A DNA stretch of 64,000 nucleotides from positions 1,426,001 to 1,490,000 of the forward strand of contig NZ_CP087164.1 of the NCBI RefSeq assembly GCF_021172045.1. Direction: 5' to 3'. This DNA is from Capillimicrobium parvum. GTDB taxonomy: Bacteria > Actinomycetota > Thermoleophilia > Solirubrobacterales > Solirubrobacteraceae. A program made the position numbers and the translations under genes. Shown in pieces: positions 1 to 7,524 of this stretch. Within the stretch, counting starts at the first letter, position 1, and every line of letters begins with the position of its first letter. Under the pieces are notes generated by a model. That model made no database searches, was not told where the DNA came from, and was given only the letters and a program-made list of their open reading frames with translations.

Positions 1-202
1 GTTCCACGCGGGCAAGCTCCGCCTGCACCAGCTCGCGATCGAGCACGCGGGCTGGGACGCCGTGCACGCGCGGCTGCGGATCACGAAGCCGTTCTACGAC
101 CGCTTCACGCCGGCGATCTCGGCGCGCGACTTCGCGCTGCGCGAGGAGGGCGAGCGCGACCTGGCGGGCGCGCTCGACTTCCTGGCCGTCCTGCGGCCGT
201 GA
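1..202 (+). CDS. C-terminal fragment of an unidentified protein
   Basis: This is the tail of a gene that begins before the window. The open frame (codons from base 2) gives about 66 residues, starting FHAGKLRLHQ and ending DFLAVLRP, then stops at TGA 200-202. It is rich in Arg, Ala and Leu with no transmembrane stretch or recognisable motif. The stop overlaps the GTG start of the following GH57 gene by 4 bp, so the two are probably translationally coupled and share an operon. The family cannot be assigned from this piece. Confidence 0.7.
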   Translation, partial: FHAGKLRLHQLAIEHAGWDAVHARLRITKPFYDRFTPAISARDFALREEGERDLAGALDFLAVLRP

Positions 203-1605
203 GCGCGCCCGGCGCAGCCGGTCCCGGCGAGCTGGCGATCGTGCTCCACACGCACATGCCGTACGTCGAGGGCTTCGGCCTGTGGCCGTTCGGCGAGGAG
301 TGGCTCTGGGAGGCGCTGGCGACGTCGTACCTGCCGCTGCTCGACGTGCTCGACGCGGCGCCCGGCGGACGGTCGCCGGTGACGCTCTCGATCACGCCGG
401 TCCTGGCCGACCAGCTCGAGGCGCCGGGCATCGCCGAGCGGTTCGACGCGTTCGCGCGGGACCTGCGGCGCCGGTCGCACGAGCTCGACGCCGCGACCGC
501 GGAGGCGGCGGGCGACGCGGTGGCCGCGAACGAGCTGCGGCGGGCGCTCGGCGCGTACGAGCGGGCTGCGGACAGGTTCGCCGCGCGGGGCGGCGACCTG
601 GTGTCCGCGTTCGCCCCGCACGTGTCGTGGACGTCGGCGGCGACCCACCCCGTGCTGCCCCTCCTCGCCACCGATGCCGGCGTCCGGCTGCAGCTCGAGA
701 CGGGCATCGCCGCCCACCGCGCGCGCTTCGGCGGCTGGGGCGGCGGGCTGTGGCTGCCGGAGTGCGCACACGCGCCGTGGCTGGACCCGCTGCTCGAGCA
801 GGCCGGGGTGCATGCCGTCTGCGTCGAGCTCACCGACGTGCTGGGGGCGGACGAGCAGCTGCGGCCGCTGCGCACCGCCGCCGGCCCGCGGCTCGTCCCG
901 ATCGACCGGGCGGTCATCGACCTCGTATGGGGTGCGGACGGGTATCCGGCCGCACCCGCCTACCGCGACAGCCACCGCCTGACCGGGTGCCACCACAAGC
1001 CGTGGTCCAACGATGGGGCCGTCTACGACCCCGGCCGCGCGGCCGAGCAGGTGCGCGCGGACGCGGTGGACTTCGTCGGGCGGGTCCGCGAGCGCCTGGC
1101 CGGCGGCGGGCTGTCCGTGTGCGCGCTGGACACCGAGCTGCTCGGCCACTGGTGGCACGAGGGCGTCGACTGGCTGGCGGCGGTGCTCGAGGAGGCACTG
1201 CGCGCGGGCCTGCCGATCGCGCGCCTGGACGAGGCGCTGACCCGCCACGAGCCCGTCGCCGCCTCCGCCGATCTGCCCGTGACGACGTGGGGGACGCCGC
1301 GGACCCTGTGGACCTGGGACGGGCCGCGGGTGGCCGGCATCGCCTGGGCGCAGCGCCGGGCCGAGCTGGAGGTCGTGGCCGCCGGTGCGGCGGCCGGCGA
1401 CCGGGCGCTGCGCGAGCTGCTCGCGATGCAGTCCAGCGACTGGGCGTTCATGGTCTCGCGCGAGCTGGCCGAACCGTACGCGCGCGAGCGCGTCGAAGGC
1501 CATGCGGCCGGGCTGCGCGCGGCGCTGGACGCCGGCGGGGTGGGCGAGGCGGGCGTGCGCTCGTTGGCGCCGCATCTCGCCCGGACGGCGCTGCTCGAGC
1601 CCTGA
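199..1605 (+). CDS. GH57-family 1,4-alpha-glucan branching enzyme
   Basis: A 468-residue glycoside hydrolase family 57 protein that probably makes alpha-1,6 branches in glycogen or related polymethylated glucans. Family landmarks are visible: HTHMPYVEG near residue 17, the nucleophile motif WLPEC at 185-189 (catalytic Glu188) and the second catalytic motif LDTELLGHWW with Asp311. Length is slightly shorter than typical actinobacterial branching enzymes of about 520 residues. GTG 199 is chosen because it overlaps the upstream stop (GTGA). The branching activity rather than amylase activity is inferred from resemblance to the actinobacterial Rv3031 type. Confidence 0.85.
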   Translation: MSAPGAAGPGELAIVLHTHMPYVEGFGLWPFGEEWLWEALATSYLPLLDVLDAAPGGRSPVTLSITPVLADQLEAPGIAERFDAFARDLRRRSHELDAATAEAAGDAVAANELRRALGAYERAADRFAARGGDLVSAFAPHVSWTSAATHPVLPLLATDAGVRLQLETGIAAHRARFGGWGGGLWLPECAHAPWLDPLLEQAGVHAVCVELTDVLGADEQLRPLRTAAGPRLVPIDRAVIDLVWGADGYPAAPAYRDSHRLTGCHHKPWSNDGAVYDPGRAAEQVRADAVDFVGRVRERLAGGGLSVCALDTELLGHWWHEGVDWLAAVLEEALRAGLPIARLDEALTRHEPVAASADLPVTTWGTPRTLWTWDGPRVAGIAWAQRRAELEVVAAGAAAGDRALRELLAMQSSDWAFMVSRELAEPYARERVEGHAAGLRAALDAGGVGEAGVRSLAPHLARTALLEP

Positions 1606-1669
1606 GGCCGGCGGTCAGCGCGTCGCCGGCCGGGCTCCTTCCGTCCGAGGGACCGCTAAGGTTGCCCGC

Positions 1670-1832
1670 TTCGTCGTATCCATACGAGCCGAGTTCCGTC
1701 CGCACCAGCGGCCGGGAACGGGGGAACCACTGGGGCCGTCCACGGCCCCCGGGGCGAATCGCCGCCAGGTGCGCGGCGTAGTGCAGGTCCAGCACGAGCC
1801 CGACAGCTAACCCCGTAGGCGTCGAGACCCAA
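1670..1832 (+). promoter_or_regulatory. ydaO-type c-di-AMP riboswitch
   Basis: The leader of the Rpf-like gene carries the conserved blocks of the ydaO/yuaA (c-di-AMP) riboswitch in the right order: ACGGGGGAACCA at 1719-1730, GGGGCGAATC at 1751-1760, and CCCGACAGCTAACCCCGTAG at 1799-1818 running on into GGCGTC. The family is known as a c-di-AMP-responsive off switch often placed before Rpf and cell-wall hydrolase genes in actinobacteria. Outer boundaries are approximate. The ribosome binding site AAGGAG follows at 1831-1836. Confidence 0.92.
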
Positions 1833-1844
1833 GGAGCTCCCGAC

Positions 1845-2513
1845 GTGTCCATGCATCGCGAAGCAGGCCCCGCGCCCACGGCGCGCGACCCCTGGCGCGA
1901 GTCCCTGCGCTGTTCCCACGAGCGCCGCGCCTCCGCGTTTCGCCGTCGCCGGCGGCGGCTGCGCGGCCGTACCGCGGTGGCCGTGACCCTGTTCAGCCTG
2001 ACCGGCCTGGCGGGCGGAGCGCTCGCCGCGCCCATCGCGACGACGAGCACCGTGCTGAGCGCCGGCACCACCGGCGGAGGCGTGGTCGCGCTGCAGCAGG
2101 CGCTCGGCATTCCCGCGGACGGCGTCTACGGCCCGCAGACGCGCGCCGCCGTGCGGCGCTTCCAGCGCGGCCACGGGCTCAGCGCCGACGGCGTCGCCGG
2201 ACCCGCGACCCTGCGTGCGCTCGGCCTGTCCGCGCGGGCCGCGTCGACCCGCTCGTCGGGCTCGACCACCTCGGTGCCGCCGGCAAGCAGCCTGCTCGAG
2301 CGCATCGCCCGCTGCGAGTCGGGCGGCGACCCGACCGTCGTCTCCAGCGACGGGCAGTACCGCGGCAAGTACCAGTTCAGCCGCGAGACCTGGCGCGGCG
2401 TCGGCGGCAGCGGCGACCCGGCCGCCGCCAGCGAGGCGGAGCAGGACCGCCGCGCGGCGATCCTGCTGGAGGTGCAGGGCCGGTCGGCCTGGCCGAGTTG
2501 CGGCGCCGGGTAG
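1845..2513 (+). CDS. Rpf-like secreted muralytic protein with peptidoglycan-binding domain
   Basis: A 222-residue cell-wall protein. An Arg-rich N-terminus is followed by one hydrophobic export segment (about residues 44-64), a PG_binding_1 repeat (about 75-125, with GVYGPQTRAAVRRFQ), a Ser/Thr linker and a C-terminal transglycosylase-like Rpf domain (about 150-222, LLERIARCESGGDP with likely catalytic Glu158 and GKYQFS). Such proteins cleave peptidoglycan and promote resuscitation. GTG 1845 has AAGGAG 8 nt upstream; an ATG at 1851 is an alternative. Expression is very likely set by the preceding c-di-AMP riboswitch, linking wall hydrolysis to c-di-AMP level. Confidence 0.88.
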   Translation: MSMHREAGPAPTARDPWRESLRCSHERRASAFRRRRRRLRGRTAVAVTLFSLTGLAGGALAAPIATTSTVLSAGTTGGGVVALQQALGIPADGVYGPQTRAAVRRFQRGHGLSADGVAGPATLRALGLSARAASTRSSGSTTSVPPASSLLERIARCESGGDPTVVSSDGQYRGKYQFSRETWRGVGGSGDPAAASEAEQDRRAAILLEVQGRSAWPSCGAG

Positions 2514-2521
2514 CCGGCGCC
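2502..2521 (+). terminator. Hairpin at the end of the Rpf-like gene
   Basis: GGCGCCGG, a 4-nt loop and CCGGCGCC form a perfect 8-bp stem that spans the stop codon. There is no T run; the -10 hexamer of the next gene (TAGGCT 2525-2530) follows at once. Probable terminator or insulator. Confidence 0.45.
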
Positions 2522-2537
2522 GGTTAGGCTCGCGGCC

Positions 2538-3341
2538 GTGTCCGATCGCGCCGCCGTCCGAGCAGAGTGGTCCGACGGCGACTACCCGTCGGTCGGCGAG
2601 CGTCTGCTCCCGGCCGCCGAGGCGCTGCTCGAGCGGCTGGGTCCGCTCGACGGCGCCGACCTGCTCGACGTCGCCACGGGCACCGGCAACGTCGCGCTGG
2701 CCGCGGCGCGGGCCGGGGCGCGGGTGGTCGGCGTCGACCTGACGACCGAGCTGCTCGAGGTGGCGCGGCAGCGGGCGCGCAGTGAGGGCCTCGCCGTCGA
2801 CTTCCTCGAGGGCGACGCGGAGGCGCTCGAGTTCGAGGAGGACCGCTTCGACGTCGTCGTCTCCACGTTCGGGGCGATCTTCGCGCCGCGCCCGGCCGTC
2901 GCCGCCGGCGAGCTCGCCCGCGTCCTGACGCCCGGCGGCCGGCTGGGGCTCACCACCTGGCCGAGCGACGGCCTGGTCGCCGCGATGGGCGCCGCCATCG
3001 CCCGCCACGTGCCGGACGCCGGCGAGCCCCGGGCGACGCCTCCGCCGTGGTCCTCGGAGGCCGGGCTGCGCGAGCTGTTCGAGCCGCGCGGCGTCGCGCT
3101 CGAGGTCGAGCGGCGCACCGACCTCGTATGGCGGTTCGCCGACGCCGCGCAGGCGCTGGTCTTCGTCGAGGAGAAGCTGGCGGGCTTCCGGTCCGCCCGC
3201 GCCGCGATCGACGCCGCCGGACGCATGCCCGCTCTGCGGGAGGACCTGCGCGCGCAGTTCTCCGAGTGGGATGCGGGCGGCGGCGACGGTCTCCTGCTGC
3301 CCTACGACTACCTGCTCGTGACGGGCACGAAGACCGGCTGA
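2538..3341 (+). CDS. Class I SAM-dependent methyltransferase
   Basis: A 267-residue methyltransferase of the UbiE/Methyltransf_11 type. Motif I is LLDVATGTGNVAL (about residues 39-51), the acidic end of strand 2 is VVGVDLT, and the post-motif region FDVVVSTFGAIFAPRP resembles menaquinone/ubiquinone-type enzymes, but the substrate cannot be read from sequence. The GTG start lies exactly 7 nt after a TAGGCT -10 hexamer (2525-2530), so a leaderless transcript is likely. It converges on the acyltransferase gene. Confidence 0.75.
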   Translation: MSDRAAVRAEWSDGDYPSVGERLLPAAEALLERLGPLDGADLLDVATGTGNVALAAARAGARVVGVDLTTELLEVARQRARSEGLAVDFLEGDAEALEFEEDRFDVVVSTFGAIFAPRPAVAAGELARVLTPGGRLGLTTWPSDGLVAAMGAAIARHVPDAGEPRATPPPWSSEAGLRELFEPRGVALEVERRTDLVWRFADAAQALVFVEEKLAGFRSARAAIDAAGRMPALREDLRAQFSEWDAGGGDGLLLPYDYLLVTGTKTG

Positions 3342-3354
3342 GCGCCGGCGCTCA
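3339..3354. terminator. Palindrome formed by two convergent stop codons
   Basis: TGAGCGCCGGCGCTCA is a perfect 16-bp palindrome. Its first three bases are the stop of the plus-strand methyltransferase and its last three are the stop of the minus-strand acyltransferase. It may serve as a compact bidirectional terminator, though no T run is present. Confidence 0.5.
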
Positions 3355-4032
3355 CTCCCAGCGCATCGTTCGCGGCGCGGGCCGCGTGCGCAGCACCTGC
3401 GCCGGGACGCCGCCGACCACCGCGTTGGCCGGAACGTCCTTCGTCACGACGGTCGACGTGCCGATGATCGCGTTGTCGCCCACCGTCGTGCCGCGCAGGA
3501 TGCAGGCGCCGTAGCCGATCCACACGTTGTGGCCGACGTTGACGTCGCGCTTGTAGATGCCCTGGCCGCGGACCGGGCGCTCGACCTCGACGACGCCGTG
3601 GTCGAAGTCGATGAGCATGACGCGGTCGGCGACGATGCACTCGCGCCCGATCGACACATGCTGGAACGAGGAGATCGTGCATTCCTGGCCGAGCACGGTC
3701 TTCGCGCCGATGCGCACCTCGCCCTCGTGGGCGCGGACCTTGCTGCCGTGGCCGATCCACGACCAGCGGCCGAGATGGACCACCGCGCCGCGGCCGATCT
3801 CGAAGGTGACGCCCGGACAGACGAAGGCGATGCCGTCGGTGCGCAGGCGGCCGCGGAACCGCAGCTTCAACCAGGCCAGGCGCGCCAGCAGTCGCGCGTA
3901 GCCGACGGTGAACATGCCGTGGCGGCGCATGAACCGCAGGAGCGTGAGCGGGCCGCCGTGGAGGGGCGGCGGTTCGCCGCGGAGGATCGGCTCGACGGTC
4001 GGCGGATCGACCGGGGACAACACGGGCTTCAT
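3352..4032 (-). CDS. Hexapeptide-repeat (LbH) O-acyltransferase
   Basis: A 226-residue left-handed beta-helix acyltransferase related to WbbJ, colanic-acid and maltose acetyltransferases. Hexapeptide repeats fill the region from about residue 75 onward, ending in the family block IIGTSTVVTKDVPANAVVGG. An alpha-helical N-terminal part precedes the helix. Such proteins acetylate sugars of surface polysaccharides using acyl-CoA. ATG at 4032 was chosen; a GTG at 4062 would add ten residues and cannot be excluded. It is a single gene convergent with the methyltransferase and divergent from meaB. Confidence 0.78.
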   Translation of the reverse strand: MKPVLSPVDPPTVEPILRGEPPPLHGGPLTLLRFMRRHGMFTVGYARLLARLAWLKLRFRGRLRTDGIAFVCPGVTFEIGRGAVVHLGRWSWIGHGSKVRAHEGEVRIGAKTVLGQECTISSFQHVSIGRECIVADRVMLIDFDHGVVEVERPVRGQGIYKRDVNVGHNVWIGYGACILRGTTVGDNAIIGTSTVVTKDVPANAVVGGVPAQVLRTRPAPRTMRWE

Positions 4033-4103
4033 GGGACCCCGGGCATCGTAGTCCCCGGACACCCCTCTCGCCCGCCGCCGGCCGTGCCATCATGCGGCCC
4101 CCC

Positions 4104-5057
4104 ATGGCTGCCGACCCCACCCTCGCCCAGCGCCTGCTCGACGGCGACCGCCGCGCCCTCGCGCGGGCGATCACGCTCGTCGAGAACGAGGATCCGGCCG
4201 GCTACGAGGTGGTTCGCGAGGTCTATCCGAAGACCGGCCGGGCGGCGGTGTTCGGCTTCACCGGCCCGCCCGGCGTCGGCAAGTCGACGCTGATCGGCGC
4301 GCTGACGAAGGCGCGCCGCGCGGCCGACCGCCAGATCGGCGTGCTGTCGATCGACCCGTCGTCGCCCTTCACGCACGGTGCGGTCCTCGGCGACCGCATC
4401 CGGCTCACCGAGCACTTCCTGGACCCGGGCGTCTTCATCCGCTCGATGGCGAACCGCGGCGCGCTGGGCGGGCTGTCGGAGGCCGCGCTGCAGGCCGCGC
4501 TGCTCATGGACGCCTCGGGCAAGCAGGACGTGTTCCTCGAGACGGTCGGCGTCGGCCAGGCCGAGGTCGACATCATCGACCACGCCGACACCGTGGTGCT
4601 CGTGCTCATGCCCGGCTCGGGCGACTCGATCCAGGCGCTGAAGGCGGGCGTCATGGAGATCCCGGACGTCATCGTCGTCAACAAGCGCGACCATCCGCTC
4701 ACGGACACGATGGTGCGCGAGATTCGTGGCGTGCTGTCGCTCGCGCCGCAGCGCGGGTGGCGCGTGCCGATCGTCAAGACCGAGGCCTCCCGCGGCGAGG
4801 GCGTCGACGAGCTCGTCGAGCAGATCGACGCCCACCGCGCGCACATCGAGTCCGAGGGCACGCTGAGCGAGCGCCGGCGGCGCAACCTGCACAACGAGGT
4901 CGTCGCGCTCGCGGCGGGGCGGATGCGGCGGCGCCTCGAGGAGAGCCTGGTCGAGGACGCCGGCTTCGCGCAGCTGCTCGACGAGGTCGTCGCGCGCCGG
5001 CTGGACCCGGCCAGCGCCGCGCGGACGCTGCTGGAGAAGACCGGCGCCGAGGTCTGA
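4104..5057 (+). CDS. meaB: Methylmalonyl-CoA mutase-associated GTPase MeaB
   Basis: A 317-residue G3E-type GTPase (ArgK/MeaB) that protects and reloads adenosylcobalamin in methylmalonyl-CoA mutase. Visible motifs are the P-loop FTGPPGVGKSTLI, switch residues SIDPSSPFT, the base motif ETVGVGQAEVD and NKRD for guanine recognition. The C-terminal helical dimerisation arm is intact. ATG 4104 is preferred over ATG 4092 because the shorter form begins at the usual family N-terminus (ADPTLAQRLLDGD). A B12-binding mutase subunit is encoded about 10 kb away (14781-15191); the large mutase subunit is not in the window. Confidence 0.88.
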   Translation: MAADPTLAQRLLDGDRRALARAITLVENEDPAGYEVVREVYPKTGRAAVFGFTGPPGVGKSTLIGALTKARRAADRQIGVLSIDPSSPFTHGAVLGDRIRLTEHFLDPGVFIRSMANRGALGGLSEAALQAALLMDASGKQDVFLETVGVGQAEVDIIDHADTVVLVLMPGSGDSIQALKAGVMEIPDVIVVNKRDHPLTDTMVREIRGVLSLAPQRGWRVPIVKTEASRGEGVDELVEQIDAHRAHIESEGTLSERRRRNLHNEVVALAAGRMRRRLEESLVEDAGFAQLLDEVVARRLDPASAARTLLEKTGAEV

Positions 5058-5164
5058 GCTCGCGCCGGCGCGCCGGGCGCGCCGCACCGCCCGCGGGCCT
5101 GCGGTGCCGCGCGACCGGTTCGGCGAGCGGCGTCACGCTGACGGCGACGCTGTCCGGTGTCAGC

Positions 5165-6565
5165 TCATGGCCGGCGCGGCAGCCCGTCCGCCACCCGGCC
5201 GCGGGCCTCCTGCCACGCCCGCCGCTCGCGCAGGACCAGCGCGGCGAGGGCGACCGCCACGATCGCGAGCACGATCGCCTCGCCCGTGCCGATCGTGCCG
5301 CCGAATCGGGGCAGGACGTCCTGCACGCCGCCCCAGGGCACCGCACCGCGCGGCGGCTGCAGCGTCCCGTCGCCGAACCGCGCGCCGAGGATCAGCCACG
5401 CGCTTCCGGCGAGGGTCACCGCGGCCAGCGCCGCGCCCGCGCGCGGAGCGTGGCGCAGCCCCCAGGCGGCGAGCGCCGCGCCGACCGGCACGATGGGCAC
5501 GAGCAGCCTGGACGGCGCCCAGGCCCCGTGCAGGTCGGGCGCCAGGAACGTCGCGACGGCGAGCTGCACCGCGCACAGCGTCGCGAGGAAGCCGGCCGCC
5601 ACCTCGACGTCCACCTGGTCGCCCACGATCACGGCGAGCCGGTCGCGCCGCGAGCGCCACAGCAGCCACAGCGCCAGGAACCCGAGCGCGGCGAACGGCG
5701 CCCAGCGCAGCATCCCGTCGTCGCGGTCCAACCACCACCCGACGACCCGCGGCCAGCGCTCGAGCGCGTCGCCGACGGAGCCCGTGCCCAGCGCGCCGTT
5801 CGCCGCCAGCGACGGCGCGTACGGCGTCAGCCCGCCGAACAGCCGATCGGTCAGCGTGATGAACAGGATGCCGGAGAACAGCATCACCTCCACGGCGAGG
5901 AACGCCGCGAAGCGCTGCCGCCGGCGGCTCAGCCAGCGGGCCAGCGCCAGGGCGCACGTCGCGGCCGCCGGCACGAGCGACGTGGCCAGCCACGGGAGCA
6001 TCGCGATCGGCCCCGCCGCCCCGACCGCCTGCAGCCGCTGCGGTCGCTCCCGCACGCGCAGAGCGCCGAGCGCGGCGGCGGCCAGCACCGCTCCGCCGAC
6101 CGCCTCGGGCGAGACCCGCGTCGCGGCGGCCACCATCGGCGGCGAGAGCCCGGCGACCAGCGCGGCGGTCGTCGCCCACGGGTCGGGCACGAGCCGCCGC
6201 CCGAGCGCCGCCGCGCACACGAAGCCCAGCGCCGTCAGCGCCGCCAGCCAGAGCTGCACGAGCGTCGTGCCGCCGAGCGCGTACGCGGGGGCGATCAGCA
6301 GGGGAAAGCCGATGCCCTGAGGCTCGAGCAGCCGCCCCTCGACGGTCCCCGCCGTCGGTCGCAGCGGCGGGCCGCCGTACGCGGTCCACGCACCCTCGCG
6401 GTACTGGTCGCGCAGGTCGAGGTCGCCGTCGGAGACGATCGACTCCGCGGTGAGCAGCACGTGGCCTTCGCGGGCCGACCAGCGCTCGCCGGGCGAGGCG
6501 TCGAGCCCGACGGTGGCGGAGTAGACGGCGAAGAGCAGCAGCCAGAGCAGCAGGGCGCGGCGCAC
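5165..6565 (-). CDS. Polytopic membrane protein, possibly GT-C-like
   Basis: A 466-residue protein with roughly 10-12 hydrophobic segments. A first membrane span (residues 5-22) is followed by an extracytoplasmic-looking loop with DASPGERWSAREGHVLLT and SDGDLDLRDQY, which resembles the acidic first loop of GT-C or PMT-type mannosyl/arabinosyl transferases. No definite catalytic signature can be named, so the glycosyltransferase idea is only an inference. It stands alone, convergent with meaB, with a GC-rich 107-bp spacer between. Confidence 0.65.
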   Translation of the reverse strand: MRRALLLWLLLFAVYSATVGLDASPGERWSAREGHVLLTAESIVSDGDLDLRDQYREGAWTAYGGPPLRPTAGTVEGRLLEPQGIGFPLLIAPAYALGGTTLVQLWLAALTALGFVCAAALGRRLVPDPWATTAALVAGLSPPMVAAATRVSPEAVGGAVLAAAALGALRVRERPQRLQAVGAAGPIAMLPWLATSLVPAAATCALALARWLSRRRQRFAAFLAVEVMLFSGILFITLTDRLFGGLTPYAPSLAANGALGTGSVGDALERWPRVVGWWLDRDDGMLRWAPFAALGFLALWLLWRSRRDRLAVIVGDQVDVEVAAGFLATLCAVQLAVATFLAPDLHGAWAPSRLLVPIVPVGAALAAWGLRHAPRAGAALAAVTLAGSAWLILGARFGDGTLQPPRGAVPWGGVQDVLPRFGGTIGTGEAIVLAIVAVALAALVLRERRAWQEARGRVADGLPRRP

Positions 6566-6600
6566 CCGGGAAGCCTATGGGCCGTGCCGACGGGCGCCGG

Positions 6601-6858
6601 TCAGGCGAGGACCAGCGCGAAGACCACGAACGAGAGCAGGAACGCCAGGACGTACGCGCCGAGCGTCCGGTCGCCGTCCTCCACGAGCAGCATCGCGCCC
6701 GTCACGACGACCCCGCCGAGCAGCAGCGCACTGCGCGTCCCCGGGTTGTGCAGGTTCGTGCTCATGACCACCAGCGACGTCGCCGCGGCGAGCGCCACGA
6801 TGAGCAGGCCGCCCAGCGCGTGAATGCGCGTGTGGGGTGACAGCTTGAGCGGAGACAT
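6601..6858 (-). CDS. Small three-span membrane protein
   Basis: An 85-residue protein made of three hydrophobic segments (about residues 15-32, 42-57 and 66-84) separated by short charged turns (LVEDGDRTLG). I do not recognise the family. ATG 6858 is chosen because longer frames run into Arg-rich out-of-frame sequence. A CATACT -10-like hexamer lies 15 nt upstream on the same strand. Confidence 0.6.
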   Translation of the reverse strand: MSPLKLSPHTRIHALGGLLIVALAAATSLVVMSTNLHNPGTRSALLLGGVVVTGAMLLVEDGDRTLGAYVLAFLLSFVVFALVLA

Positions 6859-6959
6859 CGCGAGGTCCGGGGAAGTATGACGCCTTCGTCTCGTAGATGA
6901 CAGAGCGACAGTAGCGGCCCCCGGGCGGCCTGTGCGGCGGCTCGGCCGGCCGGCGCGGG

Positions 6960-7514
6960 TCAGGCCCCGGCGGGCGGCGACGCCGGGGGCGGCGAGCCCG
7001 CGGACGGGTCCGGCATGCTCGGCGGCGCCGTCGCGCCCGTGGCCGGGGCCGAGGACGCCCCGCCGTCGAGGATGCGAATCGCCTCGGCGGCGACGTCGTC
7101 GTCGACCATCACGTCGTAGTGGTCGGCGGTCATCCGGCTCGCGGAGCGGAAGTCGCGCTGGCCGCCGGACGCGGCCTGGTAGATCGCGCCGAGGATGGCG
7201 CCGAGCACCGCGCCCCAGATGAGGCCGTAGAGGATGAGCCAGCCGGCCGCGACGTCGTTGGCCGAGATCGCCCACAGGAACAGCCCGAACAGGACGCCCA
7301 CGACGGCGCCCTGGCCCGCGCCGCGCAGGGCGGCGGAGCCGACGGTCTCCCGGCCCAGCACCTGCTCCTCGAAGCGCAGGCCCCGGCCGACGATCGCGAC
7401 CCGTGACACCGGGAAGCCCGCGTCGGACAGCCGGTCGACGGCGCGCTGTGCGTCCGGGTAGGAGTCGTACGTGCCCACGGAACGGCGGGCGCTGGCGGTG
7501 GTCTGATCGGCCAT
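6960..7514 (-). CDS. General-stress 17M-like glycine-zipper membrane protein
   Basis: A 184-residue protein. The N-terminal part (about 12-50: VGTYDSYPDAQRAVDRL followed by VSRVAIVG) matches the domain of general stress protein 17M/YflT. Then come a Gly/Ala-rich membrane hairpin (about 65-115, VVGVLFGLFLWAI and GLIWGAVLGAILGA), a short DHYDVMVDDDVA segment and a Pro/Ala/Ser-rich tail. The role is unknown; homologous modules are stress-induced. ATG 7514 sits exactly 7 nt after TAGTTT, consistent with its own leaderless promoter inside the end of pepA. Confidence 0.72.
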   Translation of the reverse strand: MADQTTASARRSVGTYDSYPDAQRAVDRLSDAGFPVSRVAIVGRGLRFEEQVLGRETVGSAALRGAGQGAVVGVLFGLFLWAISANDVAAGWLILYGLIWGAVLGAILGAIYQAASGGQRDFRSASRMTADHYDVMVDDDVAAEAIRILDGGASSAPATGATAPPSMPDPSAGSPPPASPPAGA

Positions 7515-7524
7515 GGCGAGCAAA

